Source: Clostridia bacterium (GTDB lineage Bacteria; Bacillota; Clostridia; Lachnospirales; Lachnospiraceae). Taken from it: a DNA stretch of 64,000 bases. Positions 36,907-46,405 of the stretch are shown here, piece by piece (the stretch's first letter is position 1; each line of letters starts with the position of its first letter). The stretch covers positions 747,993 to 811,992 of the forward strand of contig CAJTAT010000001.1 of assembly GCA_910574475.1 (NCBI GenBank). The letters run 5' to 3'. The position numbers and the translations under genes were made by a program. A model generated the notes under the pieces. That model was not told where the DNA came from and searched no databases. It saw nothing but the letters and a program-made list of their open reading frames with translations.

Positions 36907-37056
36907 CTACTTCGTCTCTTTGTGCAGTGTGTGTTTCTTACAAAATCTACAATACTTACTGGTCTCCATCCTGTCTGGATGGTTCTTTTTTTCTTTTGTC
37001 ATGTTGTAATTCCGCTGCTTACACTCCGTACATGCCAATGTAATCTTTACGCGCAC
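36907..37056 (-). CDS. rpmG: Ribosomal protein L33
   Basis: 49 aa read from a GTG at 37056 with GGAGGTGG just upstream. The sequence [21 protein letters not shown] continues through [13 protein letters not shown] and [11 protein letters not shown]. Four Cys in two CxxC pairs mark the zinc-binding form of L33. It is the first gene of the rpmG-secE-nusG-rplK-rplA operon. Confidence 0.95.
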   Translation of the reverse strand: MRVKITLACTECKQRNYNMTKEKKNHPDRMETSKYCRFCKKHTLHKETK

Positions 37057-37151
37057 GACTTCCACCTCCGCTTGATTTCTATTTGTGGGCAGCTTGCGAT
37101 AGCCACCGTTTTTTAGGCATAAAAAAAAAGCCTACTTCCATTCGCCTTAGT

Positions 37152-37181
37152 AGGATAACATGGAAGGGCCAGGAATGTCAA
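37152..37181 (-). promoter_or_regulatory. Promoter of the rpmG-secE-nusG-rplKA operon
   Basis: Minus strand TTGACA (37176-37181) and TATCCT (37152-37157), 18 bp apart, about 95 bp before rpmG. A small hairpin (TAGGC/GCCTA with a T9 loop) lies in the leader near 37112-37133. Confidence 0.65.
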
Positions 37182-37306
37182 GGGGTTTTGCAGGATTTTT
37201 AGGAAACAGTACCCTATTCTTAAATTCAACATTTTTTCAAAAAGCCTTGCGTTTTTTCCAGTATAATGTTAGGATTTTAGTCAAAATCTGGAGGAAGATA
37301 CCTAGC

Positions 37307-37696
37307 ATGACCTACCAAAAACATAAGTCGGAAGAATCTGTAGAAGATTATTTGGAAACCATCCTGCTTTTAAGCAAAAAGCTTCCCAATGTTCGCTCTA
37401 TTGATATCGCCAATGAAATGGGATACTCTAAGCCCAGCGTCAGTGTGGCTATGAAAAACTTAAAGCAGCACAATTATATTTCTGTCCTGGAGGATGGCTA
37501 TATCCGTCTGACCAAAGAAGGACGAGCTCTGGCCGAGTCCGTCTATGAGCGTCATTCCCTCCTGTCTGAATGGTTAATCAGTCTGGGGGTTGCCCCCGAG
37601 ACAGCCGTTGCAGATGCATGCAAAATGGAACATGATATCAGTTCGGAGAGTTTTGAGGCCATCAAGCGATGTGTTGATAAGTTATTAAAAAGCTAA
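37307..37696 (+). CDS. DtxR/MntR-family metal-dependent transcriptional regulator
   Basis: 129 aa from the ATG at 37307, with GGAGGAAG upstream; the 37160 start would add an improbable leader. The winged-helix domain (SVEDYLETILLLSKKLPNVRSIDIANEMGYSKPSVSVAMKNL, shown in part) and the dimerisation/metal domain (CKMEHDISSESFEAIKRCV, with the conserved Cys, Glu and His) are typical. No SH3-like C-domain, as in MntR. It may respond to Mn or Fe; the nearby cation efflux gene is a possible target. Confidence 0.88.
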   Translation: MTYQKHKSEESVEDYLETILLLSKKLPNVRSIDIANEMGYSKPSVSVAMKNLKQHNYISVLEDGYIRLTKEGRALAESVYERHSLLSEWLISLGVAPETAVADACKMEHDISSESFEAIKRCVDKLLKS

Positions 37697-37715
37697 CTTT
37701 CCACTATTTTCAGGC

Positions 37716-37749
37716 ATAAAAATACCCCGGCGAACCTCTCCACCGGGGT
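37716..37749 (-). terminator. Intrinsic terminator after tRNA-Gln
   Basis: ACCCCGG (37724-37730) pairs with CCGGGGT (37743-37749); ATTTTTATG follows on the minus strand. Confidence 0.8.
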
Positions 37750-37757
37750 GTCAAAAG

Positions 37758-37829
37758 CAGGGCTACAAGGATTCGAACCTTGAAATGACGGAGTCAGAGT
37801 CCGTTGCCTTACCGTTTGGCGATAGCCCT
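37758..37829 (-). tRNA. tRNA-Gln (anticodon CTG)
   Basis: 72 nt on the minus strand. The acceptor stem AGGGCTA pairs with TAGCCCT, with discriminator G. The anticodon loop CTCTGAC between ACGGA and TCCGT gives anticodon CTG, which reads CAG. The T-arm is CAAGGTTCGAATCCTTG. CCA is not encoded. It has its own promoter and terminator. Confidence 0.93.
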
Positions 37830-37847
37830 TTGTTTTCAGCGAATATT

Positions 37848-37876
37848 ACTATATCATATCTTTTCAAAAAAAGCAA
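37848..37876 (-). promoter_or_regulatory. Promoter of tRNA-Gln
   Basis: Minus strand TTGCTT (37871-37876), 17 bp, TATAGT (37848-37853), 18 bp before the tRNA. Confidence 0.75.
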
Positions 37877-37885
37877 GTACTTTTT

Positions 37886-39073
37886 TTATTTTGTTTCTAC
37901 TTCCGCTACATAACTTTTTTCCAGTGTCATCACACAATGATATCGGGAGTCAAGGGCGCTTACTTTTTCTATAATATTGAGCTGAAGCTTGGTCAATTCC
38001 TTTCCTTGATAGGTGTAGGGCACCACCACATCAAAAATCAGATTAATCTGTTGTTCCCCGTCTACCATACGGAAATCATGGATTGTCAGACGGTTGTCAA
38101 TTTCCTGTACAACCGCTGCTACACTCTTTTTCACCTCTGCTGTCCGGCCGTCTCTTATGGCCACTGGATCCATATGAATCACTAAAAAGATCCCCAGTTC
38201 TCTCGCCACATCCCGTTCTATTTTATCAATAATTTCATGAGAGACTTCAATGTCCACATCGCTGGGGACTTCCGCATGAATGGAAGCTAGACTCCTCGTA
38301 GGACCATAATTATGGACAATCAGATCGTGGCTTCCAAGAATTCCATCATACCTCTCCACCATGTCTGTAATAAGGCGATAGACCTCGGGATCCACAGCTT
38401 CGCCAATCAAAGGTTCCAATGTGTCCTTAGCAATGCCGATACCTGCCCAAATCACGACTAACGCTACTGCAATTCCCACATAGCCGTCAATATTGATGCC
38501 AGTAAAATAGTAGAATAAGATAGACAAAATGGTCGCTGAGGTAGTAATCACATCGCCCATAGCGTCTGTGGCTGTAGCCAACATTACAGTGGAATTCACC
38601 CGTTTTCCCAGAATTCGGTTGAAATAGCCTATCCACAGTTTGACAGCAATGGAGGCCAACAGTACTAGTACAGAGATCAGGCTGAATGTCAGGTCTTCCG
38701 GCTGTCGGATTTTTCCGATTGCATTTTTGAAAAAGGTGAGCCCCACTTCAATTACCAGAAAAGAAACGATCAGAGCTGCGATATATTCGATTCTGCCATG
38801 GCCAAAGGGATGGTCTTGATCCGCGGGCTTACTGGCCATTTTAACGCCTACAAAGCCAATCACAGAGGAGGCTGCATCAGAAAGATTGTTAAAGGCATCT
38901 GCCATGACAGAGATACTATTCATAACAAGGCCCACTGTGATTTTTCCTGCAAACAGTAAAACATTGCAAAAAATACCAATCATACTGGCAAGTACGCCAT
39001 AGCTTGTGCGCACTTGGGCATTTTCAATTTTTTCATAATCCTTTACAAATTTATGTATAAAAAAATTAATCAT
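37886..39073 (-). CDS. Cation diffusion facilitator (CDF) metal efflux protein
   Basis: 395 aa with six membrane helices. The metal-site motifs are SVMADAFNNLSDAASS in helix 2, HPFGHGRIEYIAAL and TDAMGDVITTSA in helix 5. The C-terminal cytoplasmic domain (about 210-300) is followed by an extra segment, somewhat longer than typical 300-aa CDF proteins. It exports divalent cations such as Zn, Mn or Fe. The DtxR-type regulator gene lies beyond the tRNA on the opposite strand. Confidence 0.92.
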   Translation of the reverse strand: MINFFIHKFVKDYEKIENAQVRTSYGVLASMIGIFCNVLLFAGKITVGLVMNSISVMADAFNNLSDAASSVIGFVGVKMASKPADQDHPFGHGRIEYIAALIVSFLVIEVGLTFFKNAIGKIRQPEDLTFSLISVLVLLASIAVKLWIGYFNRILGKRVNSTVMLATATDAMGDVITTSATILSILFYYFTGINIDGYVGIAVALVVIWAGIGIAKDTLEPLIGEAVDPEVYRLITDMVERYDGILGSHDLIVHNYGPTRSLASIHAEVPSDVDIEVSHEIIDKIERDVARELGIFLVIHMDPVAIRDGRTAEVKKSVAAVVQEIDNRLTIHDFRMVDGEQQINLIFDVVVPYTYQGKELTKLQLNIIEKVSALDSRYHCVMTLEKSYVAEVETK

Positions 39074-39138
39074 CGTAATACTCCCCTTTTCACATTCTCA
39101 ATATTGTAATATAATTCGTGAAAAAAGGGAAGAGTGAC

Positions 39139-39167
39139 TTGTCATTTTCCAACGAATATGTTATTGT
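39139..39167 (+). promoter_or_regulatory. Promoter of pncB
   Basis: TTGTCA (39139-39144), 17 bp, TATTGT (39162-39167). The NiaR-type dyad at 39198-39212 lies about 25-40 bases downstream of the expected start. Confidence 0.6.
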
Positions 39168-39197
39168 TAAACTATTCACAGCCATTGCCTGGCACGT

Positions 39198-39212
39198 GAC
39201 AAGACAGTTGTC
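39198..39212. promoter_or_regulatory. Predicted NiaR operator before pncB
   Basis: GACAAGACAGTTGTC is an inverted repeat GACAA-N5-TTGTC. In reverse orientation it reads GACAACTGTCTTGTC and matches 14 of 15 bases of GACATCTGTCTTGTC at 50987-51001. The window encodes the NAD-repressor NiaR, and pncB is a classical NiaR target. Confidence 0.7.
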
Positions 39213-39235
39213 CAGATAAGGAGTGTAAAATACCT

Positions 39236-40690
39236 ATGAGCACTATGAAACTGACCCTGCTCACAGATCTCTATGAATTAACTATGATGCAGGGATATTT
39301 TAAGAATCACGCCAATGAAACAGTTGTTTTTGATGCTTTTTATCGGAAGAATCCTTCTGGAAATGGCTTTGCCATTACGGCTGGCCTGGATCAGGTCATT
39401 GACTATATCAAGAATCTTACCTTCGACCAAAAAGACATTGACTATCTGAGAAGCCTCAATATCTTTGATGAGGATTTCCTGGAATACCTGAGTAAATTTA
39501 GATTTTCTGGTGATATCTATGCTATTCCCGAGGGAACGGTTGTTTTCCCAAGAGAACCTCTGGTAAAAGTAATTGCCCCGATCATGGAGGCTCAGTTGGT
39601 GGAGACAGCAATTTTGACAATCATCAATCATCAAAGCCTGATTGCCACCAAGACTGCCCGGGTCGTATATGCGGCAAAGGGAGACGGCATTATGGAGTTC
39701 GGTCTGCGCCGTGCCCAGGGGCCAGACGCTGGCATCTATGGGGCAAGGGCAGCTATGATCGGCGGCTGTATCGGAACCTCCAATGTATTGACAGGACAGC
39801 TCTTCGATGTTCCTGTAAAGGGCACTCATGCTCATAGCTGGATTATGAGCTTCCCGAATGAGTACACAGCCTTCAAAAAATACTCTGAACTATATCCCAA
39901 TGCCTGCATCCTTCTGGTAGATACCTATGATACATTAAAGTCTGGTGTTCCCAATGCCATCCGCGTATTTAAGGAAATGCGGGAAGCAGGTATTCCATTG
40001 ACCTTCTACGGAATCCGTCTGGACAGTGGCGATCTTGCCTATATGTCTAAAAAGGCACGGAAAATGCTGGATGAGGCTGGCTTCCCTGATGCTGTGATCT
40101 CTGCCTCCAGTGATCTGGACGAGCATCTCATTACTAGCTTAAAGGAGCAAAATGCAGCTATTACTTCCTGGGGCGTGGGAACCAATATGATTACCTCCAG
40201 CGACTGTCCTGCCTTCGGCGGTGTATATAAGCTGGCGGCTGTCATGGATGAGGAAGGGGAATTTGTGCCCAAGATTAAGCTTTCAGAGAACTCTGAGAAA
40301 ATCACAAATCCGGGTAATAAGACCATTTTCCGAATCTACGACAATGAGACTGGGAAGATTCGGGCGGATCTGATTGCTCTTGTAGACGAAACCTTTGACG
40401 ACTCTCAGGATCTTCTAATCTTTGACTCTGTTGAAACCTGGAAAAAGACAAAGCTCAAAGGCGGCACCTACCATATCCGAGAGCTTCTTGTTCCCGTTTT
40501 CAAAAATGGAGAATGTGTCTATGACTCTCCCAGTGTTATGGAGATTCGTGATTACTGTATCAAGGAGCAGAATACACTGTGGGATGAGACCCGGCGTCTT
40601 GTTAATCCTCATAAGGTTTATGTGGATCTATCGGATAAGTTGTTCCGAATTAAATCGGGGCTGCTGGATCAGATGAATCAGGAGGGGTAA
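39236..40690 (+). CDS. pncB: Nicotinate phosphoribosyltransferase
   Basis: 484 aa. It converts nicotinate and PRPP to nicotinate mononucleotide in NAD salvage. Recognisable segments are LLTDLYELTMMQGYF, VVFDAFYRKNPSGNGFAI, MEFGLRRAQGPDAGIYGARAA, GTHAHSWIMSF with the catalytic His, and RLDSGDLAYMSKKAR. AAGGAG lies 12 bp upstream of the ATG. The NiaR-type operator upstream implies repression when NAD precursors are abundant. Confidence 0.96.
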   Translation: MSTMKLTLLTDLYELTMMQGYFKNHANETVVFDAFYRKNPSGNGFAITAGLDQVIDYIKNLTFDQKDIDYLRSLNIFDEDFLEYLSKFRFSGDIYAIPEGTVVFPREPLVKVIAPIMEAQLVETAILTIINHQSLIATKTARVVYAAKGDGIMEFGLRRAQGPDAGIYGARAAMIGGCIGTSNVLTGQLFDVPVKGTHAHSWIMSFPNEYTAFKKYSELYPNACILLVDTYDTLKSGVPNAIRVFKEMREAGIPLTFYGIRLDSGDLAYMSKKARKMLDEAGFPDAVISASSDLDEHLITSLKEQNAAITSWGVGTNMITSSDCPAFGGVYKLAAVMDEEGEFVPKIKLSENSEKITNPGNKTIFRIYDNETGKIRADLIALVDETFDDSQDLLIFDSVETWKKTKLKGGTYHIRELLVPVFKNGECVYDSPSVMEIRDYCIKEQNTLWDETRRLVNPHKVYVDLSDKLFRIKSGLLDQMNQEG

Positions 40691-40700
40691 ACCTTCAAAT

Positions 40701-40748
40701 AAAAAGAGCTGATGACCAGGCAGTAGCCTTTGGTTATTCAGCTTTTTT
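40701..40748. terminator. Bidirectional terminator between pncB and asnB
   Basis: AAAAAGAGCTGA and ACCAGGC pair with GCCTTTGGT and TCAGCTTTTTT across a short loop, with A/T tracts on both sides. It serves the convergent pncB and asnB transcripts. Confidence 0.75.
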
Positions 40749-40775
40749 ATTTGGTTACGGTCGCAGGACTCGTGG

Positions 40776-42617
40776 CTATAAAAAGAACACCCCATACCAG
40801 ACGCAGAAGATGTAGACGGTCCACAATTTTCTGCTGTTGTCTTTATGGCCTTTTTTGTGCTCTTCCAGTAATTCCAGAAGTTTATCCTGGCAGAAATATT
40901 TTCTTGCCGCCTCTCCCTGAAATGCACTCTTTAGGTGTTCATACCCATTCTCTTCCCGTATCCAGTGGCGAATAGGTACTGGAAAGCCCAGCTTTGGCCT
41001 TTCACTGGTAGAGAGGTTTAGATGCCTGCCAGCAGCCTTCCGAAAGGCATATTTTGTAATGCGATTCTGCTGCTTCATATTTGACGGCAGACAGCGGGCA
41101 GTCTCAAATACCTCTGGATCCAGAAAGGGAACCCGAACTTCCAGAGAATGAGCCATGCTCATTCGGTCTGCCTTTTGCAAAATATCTCCAGGAAGCCAGT
41201 GCCGCAGGTCAATCTCCTGCATCCGGTCTGCGTCTCCGAGTTCTTCTGTATTTTCATAATCTTCAGCCAACAGTTTTTGAGGACTCCACGCTCCCGTATC
41301 ACGCTTTAAAATCTCTTTTCTCTCTTCATAAGAAAAAATATTGGCATTTCCAATAAAGCGCTCTTCTACAGATTTACTTCCGCGAATCAGAAAATGTTTT
41401 CCCTTCCAATTGGGAAAATGCTCTGCTAGCCGGGCCATTTGCCTCCGAAATCCTTTGGGCAGAAGCTGATAGCGGCGTAATGCCTCCGGTTCACAGTAAA
41501 TCCTGTATCCACCGAAAAGTTCATCTGCCCCCTCTCCAGATACTACTACTTTTACATCTTTGGCAGCCTCTCTGGACAGAAAATACAGGGCCACAGCTGA
41601 GGCATCCCCAAGAGGTTCATCCATATAATACAATACTTCCGGCACTGCATCCCAAAACTCATTTTCCCGAATCTTTCGTCCCCGGTGCTCCAGATTGCAC
41701 TGTGTCGCCGTATCCCGTGCCCATATAACTTCGTTGTATCCGCTTCCTTCCTGCCCAAATCCTACGGTATAAGCCCGTTTTCCTGTAAATTTTTTCGCAA
41801 GGATTCCAGAATCCACTCCTCCCGACAAGAAGGTTCCTATCTCCACATCCGATTCCATATGCGCCTGAACGGAACCATCCAGTTTCTTATCTATTTCACT
41901 GATCCATTCCTCTTCCCCTCGTCCTAATTGAGGCCTTAAAGACGGTTCAAAGTATTTCTGAATCTCCAGAATCACACTTCCCACCCGGTAGCGGAGAAAA
42001 TGGCCTGGCTCCAACCGGTAGATCCCTTTAAAAAAGCTTTCCTCCAGGACAGAATATTGGAAAGAAAGATATTCTTCCAATGCTTCCTCATTTAGTTCCT
42101 TTTTATACTCAGGATATTTTAAAATACTCTTAATCTCAGAGGCAAACACAAAGACTTCCCCTATTAATGTATAATACAGAGGTTTTATTCCAAAAAAGTC
42201 GCGGGCTGCAAAAACTTCTCCCCGGGCGGCATCCCAGATCACAAAGGCGAACATTCCCCGCAGGCGTCCAAGCATATTGTCGCCCCACTCCTCATAGCCA
42301 TGAAGGAGTACTTCCGTATCAGACCGAGTCTTAAAGACATGGCCTGCCCCAATGAGTTCCTCCCGCAATTCCCGATAATTATAGATTTCTCCATTGTATA
42401 CTAGAACTTTGTCGCCAGTCTCATTTTCCATAGGCTGTGCGCCGGTCTCTAAATCAATAATGCTTAAACGGCGAAATCCCAATGCCGCGTTTTCTCTGAG
42501 ATAGCTTCCCCCATCATCTGGTCCTCTATGGCGAAGGCTGTCTTTCATCTCCTCCAGAACTTCTTCTCTCTTCCAGTTTCCTTTTGTATTTCCGATAAAT
42601 CCGCAAATGCCACACAT
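40776..42617 (-). CDS. asnB: Asparagine synthetase, glutamine-hydrolysing
   Basis: 613 aa. The processed N-terminal Cys nucleophile (MCGICGFIG) starts the glutaminase domain, with RRLSIIDLETGAQPM and YNGEIYNYRELR. The synthetase domain has the PP-loop FLSGGVDSGIL and SGEGADELFGGY. It makes asparagine from aspartate, ATP and glutamine. GGAGGAGG precedes the ATG. It follows the lipoprotein gene on the same strand by about 96 bp; no T-box was seen in that gap. Confidence 0.96.
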   Translation of the reverse strand: MCGICGFIGNTKGNWKREEVLEEMKDSLRHRGPDDGGSYLRENAALGFRRLSIIDLETGAQPMENETGDKVLVYNGEIYNYRELREELIGAGHVFKTRSDTEVLLHGYEEWGDNMLGRLRGMFAFVIWDAARGEVFAARDFFGIKPLYYTLIGEVFVFASEIKSILKYPEYKKELNEEALEEYLSFQYSVLEESFFKGIYRLEPGHFLRYRVGSVILEIQKYFEPSLRPQLGRGEEEWISEIDKKLDGSVQAHMESDVEIGTFLSGGVDSGILAKKFTGKRAYTVGFGQEGSGYNEVIWARDTATQCNLEHRGRKIRENEFWDAVPEVLYYMDEPLGDASAVALYFLSREAAKDVKVVVSGEGADELFGGYRIYCEPEALRRYQLLPKGFRRQMARLAEHFPNWKGKHFLIRGSKSVEERFIGNANIFSYEERKEILKRDTGAWSPQKLLAEDYENTEELGDADRMQEIDLRHWLPGDILQKADRMSMAHSLEVRVPFLDPEVFETARCLPSNMKQQNRITKYAFRKAAGRHLNLSTSERPKLGFPVPIRHWIREENGYEHLKSAFQGEAARKYFCQDKLLELLEEHKKGHKDNSRKLWTVYIFCVWYGVFFL

Positions 42618-42713
42618 AATTATAACCTCCTCCTTAATTTTCAGATTATAATCATCCTAGCACTGCCTTATTTCTGCAAATTTTCTATCTTGTAACAAAA
42701 ATGTATCCAGATG

Positions 42714-44030
42714 TTAAAATTCTAGCACTAAAATACTCCGCCTTATATCGGGAGTGGCAGAAGCATTTGCAGATTCATACTCTTCATTTATGGATAAATG
42801 TCCTGTCTCGGCCAATAGCCGATGGCTGGTATAATCATACTGTAGACGAAGCACATAACCTGCATCTCTGTATAGAACACGTCTGACATAGCCATTTTCC
42901 GTATTCATATAGAGACAGATATCCGCTCTATTCTGATTTTCACTATATTCTGCTGTCACAAAAGCCTCACCTTTATCCAATACCAGAAAATCTTTCACCA
43001 CATTGATCTCTTCTATGGGTACATTATATTGAAGGAAAGCATCTGTTATATCAAAACACAAAACCCCCTCTTCATTCAGCCTTGAAACAATATAGACACG
43101 TTCATTTTCTGCATCCAGAAAAACTTTATCTCCAGTACAATTGATGAGAGAGGGCATCACTACGCCTTCTGTTATGAGCCCCTCCCCTACATCCTGAGGG
43201 AACAAATCCAGGCGTATTCCTTCTTCATAATATTGATCTGTCTTTAATACTGTCAGTATCTTTTTTCCATTCCAATCCACATATAGCTGGCTGCTCTGAA
43301 GGTCCTCCGCTTTCCCTGTCGTTCCTGCATAGCTGTAGTTCAGTCGGTTGATTATTTTTCCGGTTTCCATATCACGATAATAAAAAACAAACTGCTGCCC
43401 TCCGTAAGTATTCCACACAGTGGAGTTTCTCGGATAAAAGCCATAGCAAAGAAGCGAGGCGTCCCTGACCCAAGCTGTCAGTATCATAAAGTCATCGCCA
43501 GGACACTTTAATTCATCCCCATCCAGCAAAAGCTCTGTTTCCATTGTCTTAGTGTTCATCAAATATAACCGGCTACCTGTAAAAGATTCTTCCCCAGTCT
43601 CATACAACAGATATTTCCCATCGGGAGAGAATAACTGAATACTCTTATTTGTGTCCTCCTGACCACCAGCGCTCCATGTCTTTAAATGGCTCTCAATAAT
43701 ATCTGCAACCAGGCAAGGCTCTGCATCAAAAAAGCCATATCGGTAATCCATTGTAAGCATTTCTAATCCATTATCCCCTGTCTGTGCCAGGCGCACTTCG
43801 TGACTCTCGTTGCCGGGCAAAAATGCTGTATAGCCTTCATACCAGAGGGTTTCATATTCTTTTGTATAAATTTTTCGAACCGTATACCGATCTCCCTCTT
43901 CCCCCTGCAGTACAATTCCCTGCTCCATGTCCTCCTCAGGTAAAAGTATCGTCTTGGACTCCGGCACATGCTTACAGCCGCCAAGGAAAAGTACGCCTGC
44001 CAGAATGATTCCTGTCTTCCAAATTTTCAT
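42714..44030 (-). CDS. Lipoprotein with TolB-like beta-propeller character
   Basis: 438 aa from the ATG at 44030, which has GGAGGAAA upstream (the frame is open back to 44096). A lipobox (GVLFLGGC, Cys about residue 18) makes it an extracellular lipoprotein. The body has repeated blade-like segments such as LFSPDGKYLLYETGEE...LYLMNTKTMETELLLDGDEL, resembling TolB/WD40-like propellers. It follows a histidine kinase gene by about 50 bp in an RR-HK-lipoprotein unit, so it may sense or modulate the kinase signal. No specific function recognised. Confidence 0.78.
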   Translation of the reverse strand: MKIWKTGIILAGVLFLGGCKHVPESKTILLPEEDMEQGIVLQGEEGDRYTVRKIYTKEYETLWYEGYTAFLPGNESHEVRLAQTGDNGLEMLTMDYRYGFFDAEPCLVADIIESHLKTWSAGGQEDTNKSIQLFSPDGKYLLYETGEESFTGSRLYLMNTKTMETELLLDGDELKCPGDDFMILTAWVRDASLLCYGFYPRNSTVWNTYGGQQFVFYYRDMETGKIINRLNYSYAGTTGKAEDLQSSQLYVDWNGKKILTVLKTDQYYEEGIRLDLFPQDVGEGLITEGVVMPSLINCTGDKVFLDAENERVYIVSRLNEEGVLCFDITDAFLQYNVPIEEINVVKDFLVLDKGEAFVTAEYSENQNRADICLYMNTENGYVRRVLYRDAGYVLRLQYDYTSHRLLAETGHLSINEEYESANASATPDIRRSILVLEF

Positions 44031-44079
44031 GTTTTCCTCCACCAATTTAAAGCTTACAGCACTGTTCAAGTTCCCATCT

Positions 44080-45609
44080 TTACTCTGATACGGCAAAGGG
44101 CGGAAAAAGCAGAAAGAAGCTCACCTGGCCTTCTGGGTGGCTCTCTGCCCAGATGAGCCCTTTATGCTCTTTCATTATCTTTCTGCAGATAGAAAGTCCA
44201 AGTCCCGCACTTTCCTGTTCTCTGGAATACTCTTTATCTGCCCGGTAAAAAGGTTCAAAAATATGTTCCAGCTCGTCCCTGTCCATTACCTTTCCCTGAT
44301 TTGTCACAGAAAACATAATCCGCCCTTTATGCCATCCTCCATAAATACGTATCTCCGTCCCAGTCTCACCATATTTTACTGCATTGTCGATCAAATTAAT
44401 AAAGACCTGGCGCAGCCGTTCCTCCTGTCCTCGCACGATTAGATCCTGCCTGAACTTCAGACGAATGTGATCTCCATATCGGTTGGCTTTGATCTCCATA
44501 GCCTCTGAAACGCTTCGTATCAAGTTTCCCATATCCACAGGCGCCATCTCTTCCCGGCTTGCCCGATCTGCCATTTCCAAAAGCTGAATTACCATTTTAT
44601 GTAGGCGAGTACTTTCGTGGAGAATATGCTCCACACCTTTTCCAATCAGCTCTTCGTCCTGTCCTCCATCCGCCTCTATCAGCTGGGCATAACCCTGAAT
44701 CGTAGTCAAAGGTGTTTTCAGCTCATGTGTTACATTATTGTAAAATTCCTGACGGCTGTTTAACAGCATTAAGATTTGATTCTTATCATCCTGCATTTTC
44801 TCAATATACTGTCCGATTTTATTCAGCATGGCACTGTAGTCCCTGGACAGTTCCCCTATCTCATCCCGCCTGGCCGATGCAGTCAGCCCTGCAAGAAGTT
44901 CTGTATTCACCTGATCCTGCTCCAGATCCAGGCTCATCTGACGGGATACCTTTGTCAGGCGCTGGATTGGATTTAGAATCCTGCTCAGCAGCAAAAAGAT
45001 CAGGAAAAATGCCGCAACGAATACTGCTGCTGCAGTTCTGAGAATGATCTCCTTCATCTGCTCCCCCTGCTGCCACAATTCCGTATAATCCATATGATAA
45101 CGAATAATTCCTATATTCTTTTCTGCTACAGTTACAGGCATGGAAAACCAGACTTCCAAAGCTCCTGACTCAGAGTAGGCAAGCGTAAATGCTCTGTTTC
45201 CCTTAATAGCTTCGTTCAGATCCGCCTCTTGCCTGCTTCCTTCTATCCTGTGATCTTCTCTAAGATTATCTGCCAAAAGTATTCCTTCTTTTGAATATAC
45301 AGCCAGGCTATATCTACCAGAAGAACCATATATTTCCTGGACAATATTTTCAGAAAGAAGGTTAAAGCTCTCTTCATCATTGTTCGCATCGTTGAGGATC
45401 AAAAGCTGCCGCACATAGATTTCCGTATTTTCTCGAATCGTCTGCAATTCCCTTGTAATCTGATCCTCTCTGTTCTTCTGAAGTTGTCGCTCTGTCATCA
45501 AATATAAAAAAATTCCACTGATCAAGAACACGGCAAGAAGACCCACTGTCACCTTCATGCGGATCCCAAGCCGAATGGTTCTTTTCTTACTGGAATTTTT
45601 ATGGAACAT
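44080..45609 (-). CDS. Sensor histidine kinase (HAMP, HisKA, HATPase)
   Basis: 509 aa from the ATG at 45609 (GGAGTGGGG upstream; overlaps the response-regulator stop by 11 bp). One N-terminal membrane helix, an extracellular sensor region of about 140 residues, a second helix (TAAAVFVAAFFLIFLLLSRI) and a HAMP region follow. The H-box is NNVTHELKTPLTTIQGYAQL, the N-box NLIDNAVKYGE, and the ATP lid GLGLSICRKI. It phosphorylates the upstream OmpR-type regulator. The stimulus is unknown. Confidence 0.93.
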   Translation of the reverse strand: MFHKNSSKKRTIRLGIRMKVTVGLLAVFLISGIFLYLMTERQLQKNREDQITRELQTIRENTEIYVRQLLILNDANNDEESFNLLSENIVQEIYGSSGRYSLAVYSKEGILLADNLREDHRIEGSRQEADLNEAIKGNRAFTLAYSESGALEVWFSMPVTVAEKNIGIIRYHMDYTELWQQGEQMKEIILRTAAAVFVAAFFLIFLLLSRILNPIQRLTKVSRQMSLDLEQDQVNTELLAGLTASARRDEIGELSRDYSAMLNKIGQYIEKMQDDKNQILMLLNSRQEFYNNVTHELKTPLTTIQGYAQLIEADGGQDEELIGKGVEHILHESTRLHKMVIQLLEMADRASREEMAPVDMGNLIRSVSEAMEIKANRYGDHIRLKFRQDLIVRGQEERLRQVFINLIDNAVKYGETGTEIRIYGGWHKGRIMFSVTNQGKVMDRDELEHIFEPFYRADKEYSREQESAGLGLSICRKIMKEHKGLIWAESHPEGQVSFFLLFPPFAVSE

Positions 45610-46276
45610 ATTTATACCCCACTCCAAATACAGTCACTAATTTCTCACCAAGACCAGTTTTACGACGAAGGCGCTGAATATGGATGTCTACGGTTCTGGT
45701 GTCTCCCATATAATCATACCCCCAAATCTGTTCCAGCAGTACCATTCTGGTAAATACTTGACGGGGATGTTTCATAAAATATATGAGCAAGTCATATTCC
45801 TTTGGCGTCAATTCCACCGGCTCGCCATCCCGGTAAACCATATGCTCCTGTTCAGACACAAACAACCCATCTTTCACCACTTCCTTTTCCTCCCGGATCC
45901 CCTGGACACGGTCAAAGCGCCGCAGAATCGTTCGCACCCGGGCCACTACCTCCCGCAGATCAAAAGGCTTTGTAATATAATCATCTGCCCCTGATTCCAG
46001 GCCATACAGTTTATCCTCCACATTACCCCGGGCAGTCAACATTATAATTGGGATATTGTACCGCTCTGTCAGCATCCGGCACACATCCACCCCTGCAATA
46101 TCTGGCAACATCCAGTCCAGCAAAACCAAGTTCGGTTCAAATTCTTCTGCCTGTACCAATCCGCTACTTCCAGAGTGAGCGCAGTCTACTTCAAAACCTT
46201 CCTTTTCAAAGCCGTATTTTAAAATTTCTGCAATTGGTTTTTCATCTTCAATCACCAGGATTCGTTTTTGATCCAT
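45599..46276 (-). CDS. OmpR/PhoB-family response regulator
   Basis: 225 aa from the ATG at 46276 (AAAGAGGAG upstream). The receiver domain has acidic pocket IEDE, phospho-acceptor Asp in LLDWMLPDIAG, and KPFDLREVVAR. The winged-helix output domain contains ELTPKEYDLLIYFMKHPRQVF and the final TVFGVGYKYV. First gene of an RR-HK-lipoprotein operon. A palindrome at 46319-46353 overlaps its predicted promoter (TTTACA, 18 bp, TATACC). Confidence 0.93.
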   Translation of the reverse strand: MDQKRILVIEDEKPIAEILKYGFEKEGFEVDCAHSGSSGLVQAEEFEPNLVLLDWMLPDIAGVDVCRMLTERYNIPIIMLTARGNVEDKLYGLESGADDYITKPFDLREVVARVRTILRRFDRVQGIREEKEVVKDGLFVSEQEHMVYRDGEPVELTPKEYDLLIYFMKHPRQVFTRMVLLEQIWGYDYMGDTRTVDIHIQRLRRKTGLGEKLVTVFGVGYKYVP

Positions 46277-46318
46277 CTGATTTATACTCCTCTTTCTACG
46301 GTATGCTCCTATACGCAC

Positions 46319-46353
46319 AAAAATATGCTACACCAATGGTATAGCATATTTTT
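46319..46353. terminator. AT-rich perfect 12-bp hairpin between spoVT and the response regulator
   Basis: AAAAATATGCTA (46319-46330) pairs with TAGCATATTTTT (46342-46353). On the minus strand it follows spoVT and ends in TTTTTG, so it can terminate spoVT. It also covers the candidate -10 (TATACC) of the response-regulator promoter, so it could instead be an operator. Confidence 0.55.
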
Positions 46354-46405
46354 ATCAAAGTTGTAAACAGATTGTATCAGATTCCTGTTTTTTAAATTAT
46401 AGTTA

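Noticed and set aside
42618..42713. T-box or riboswitch before asnB
   Set aside because: The gap is under 100 bp and shows no T-box signature.
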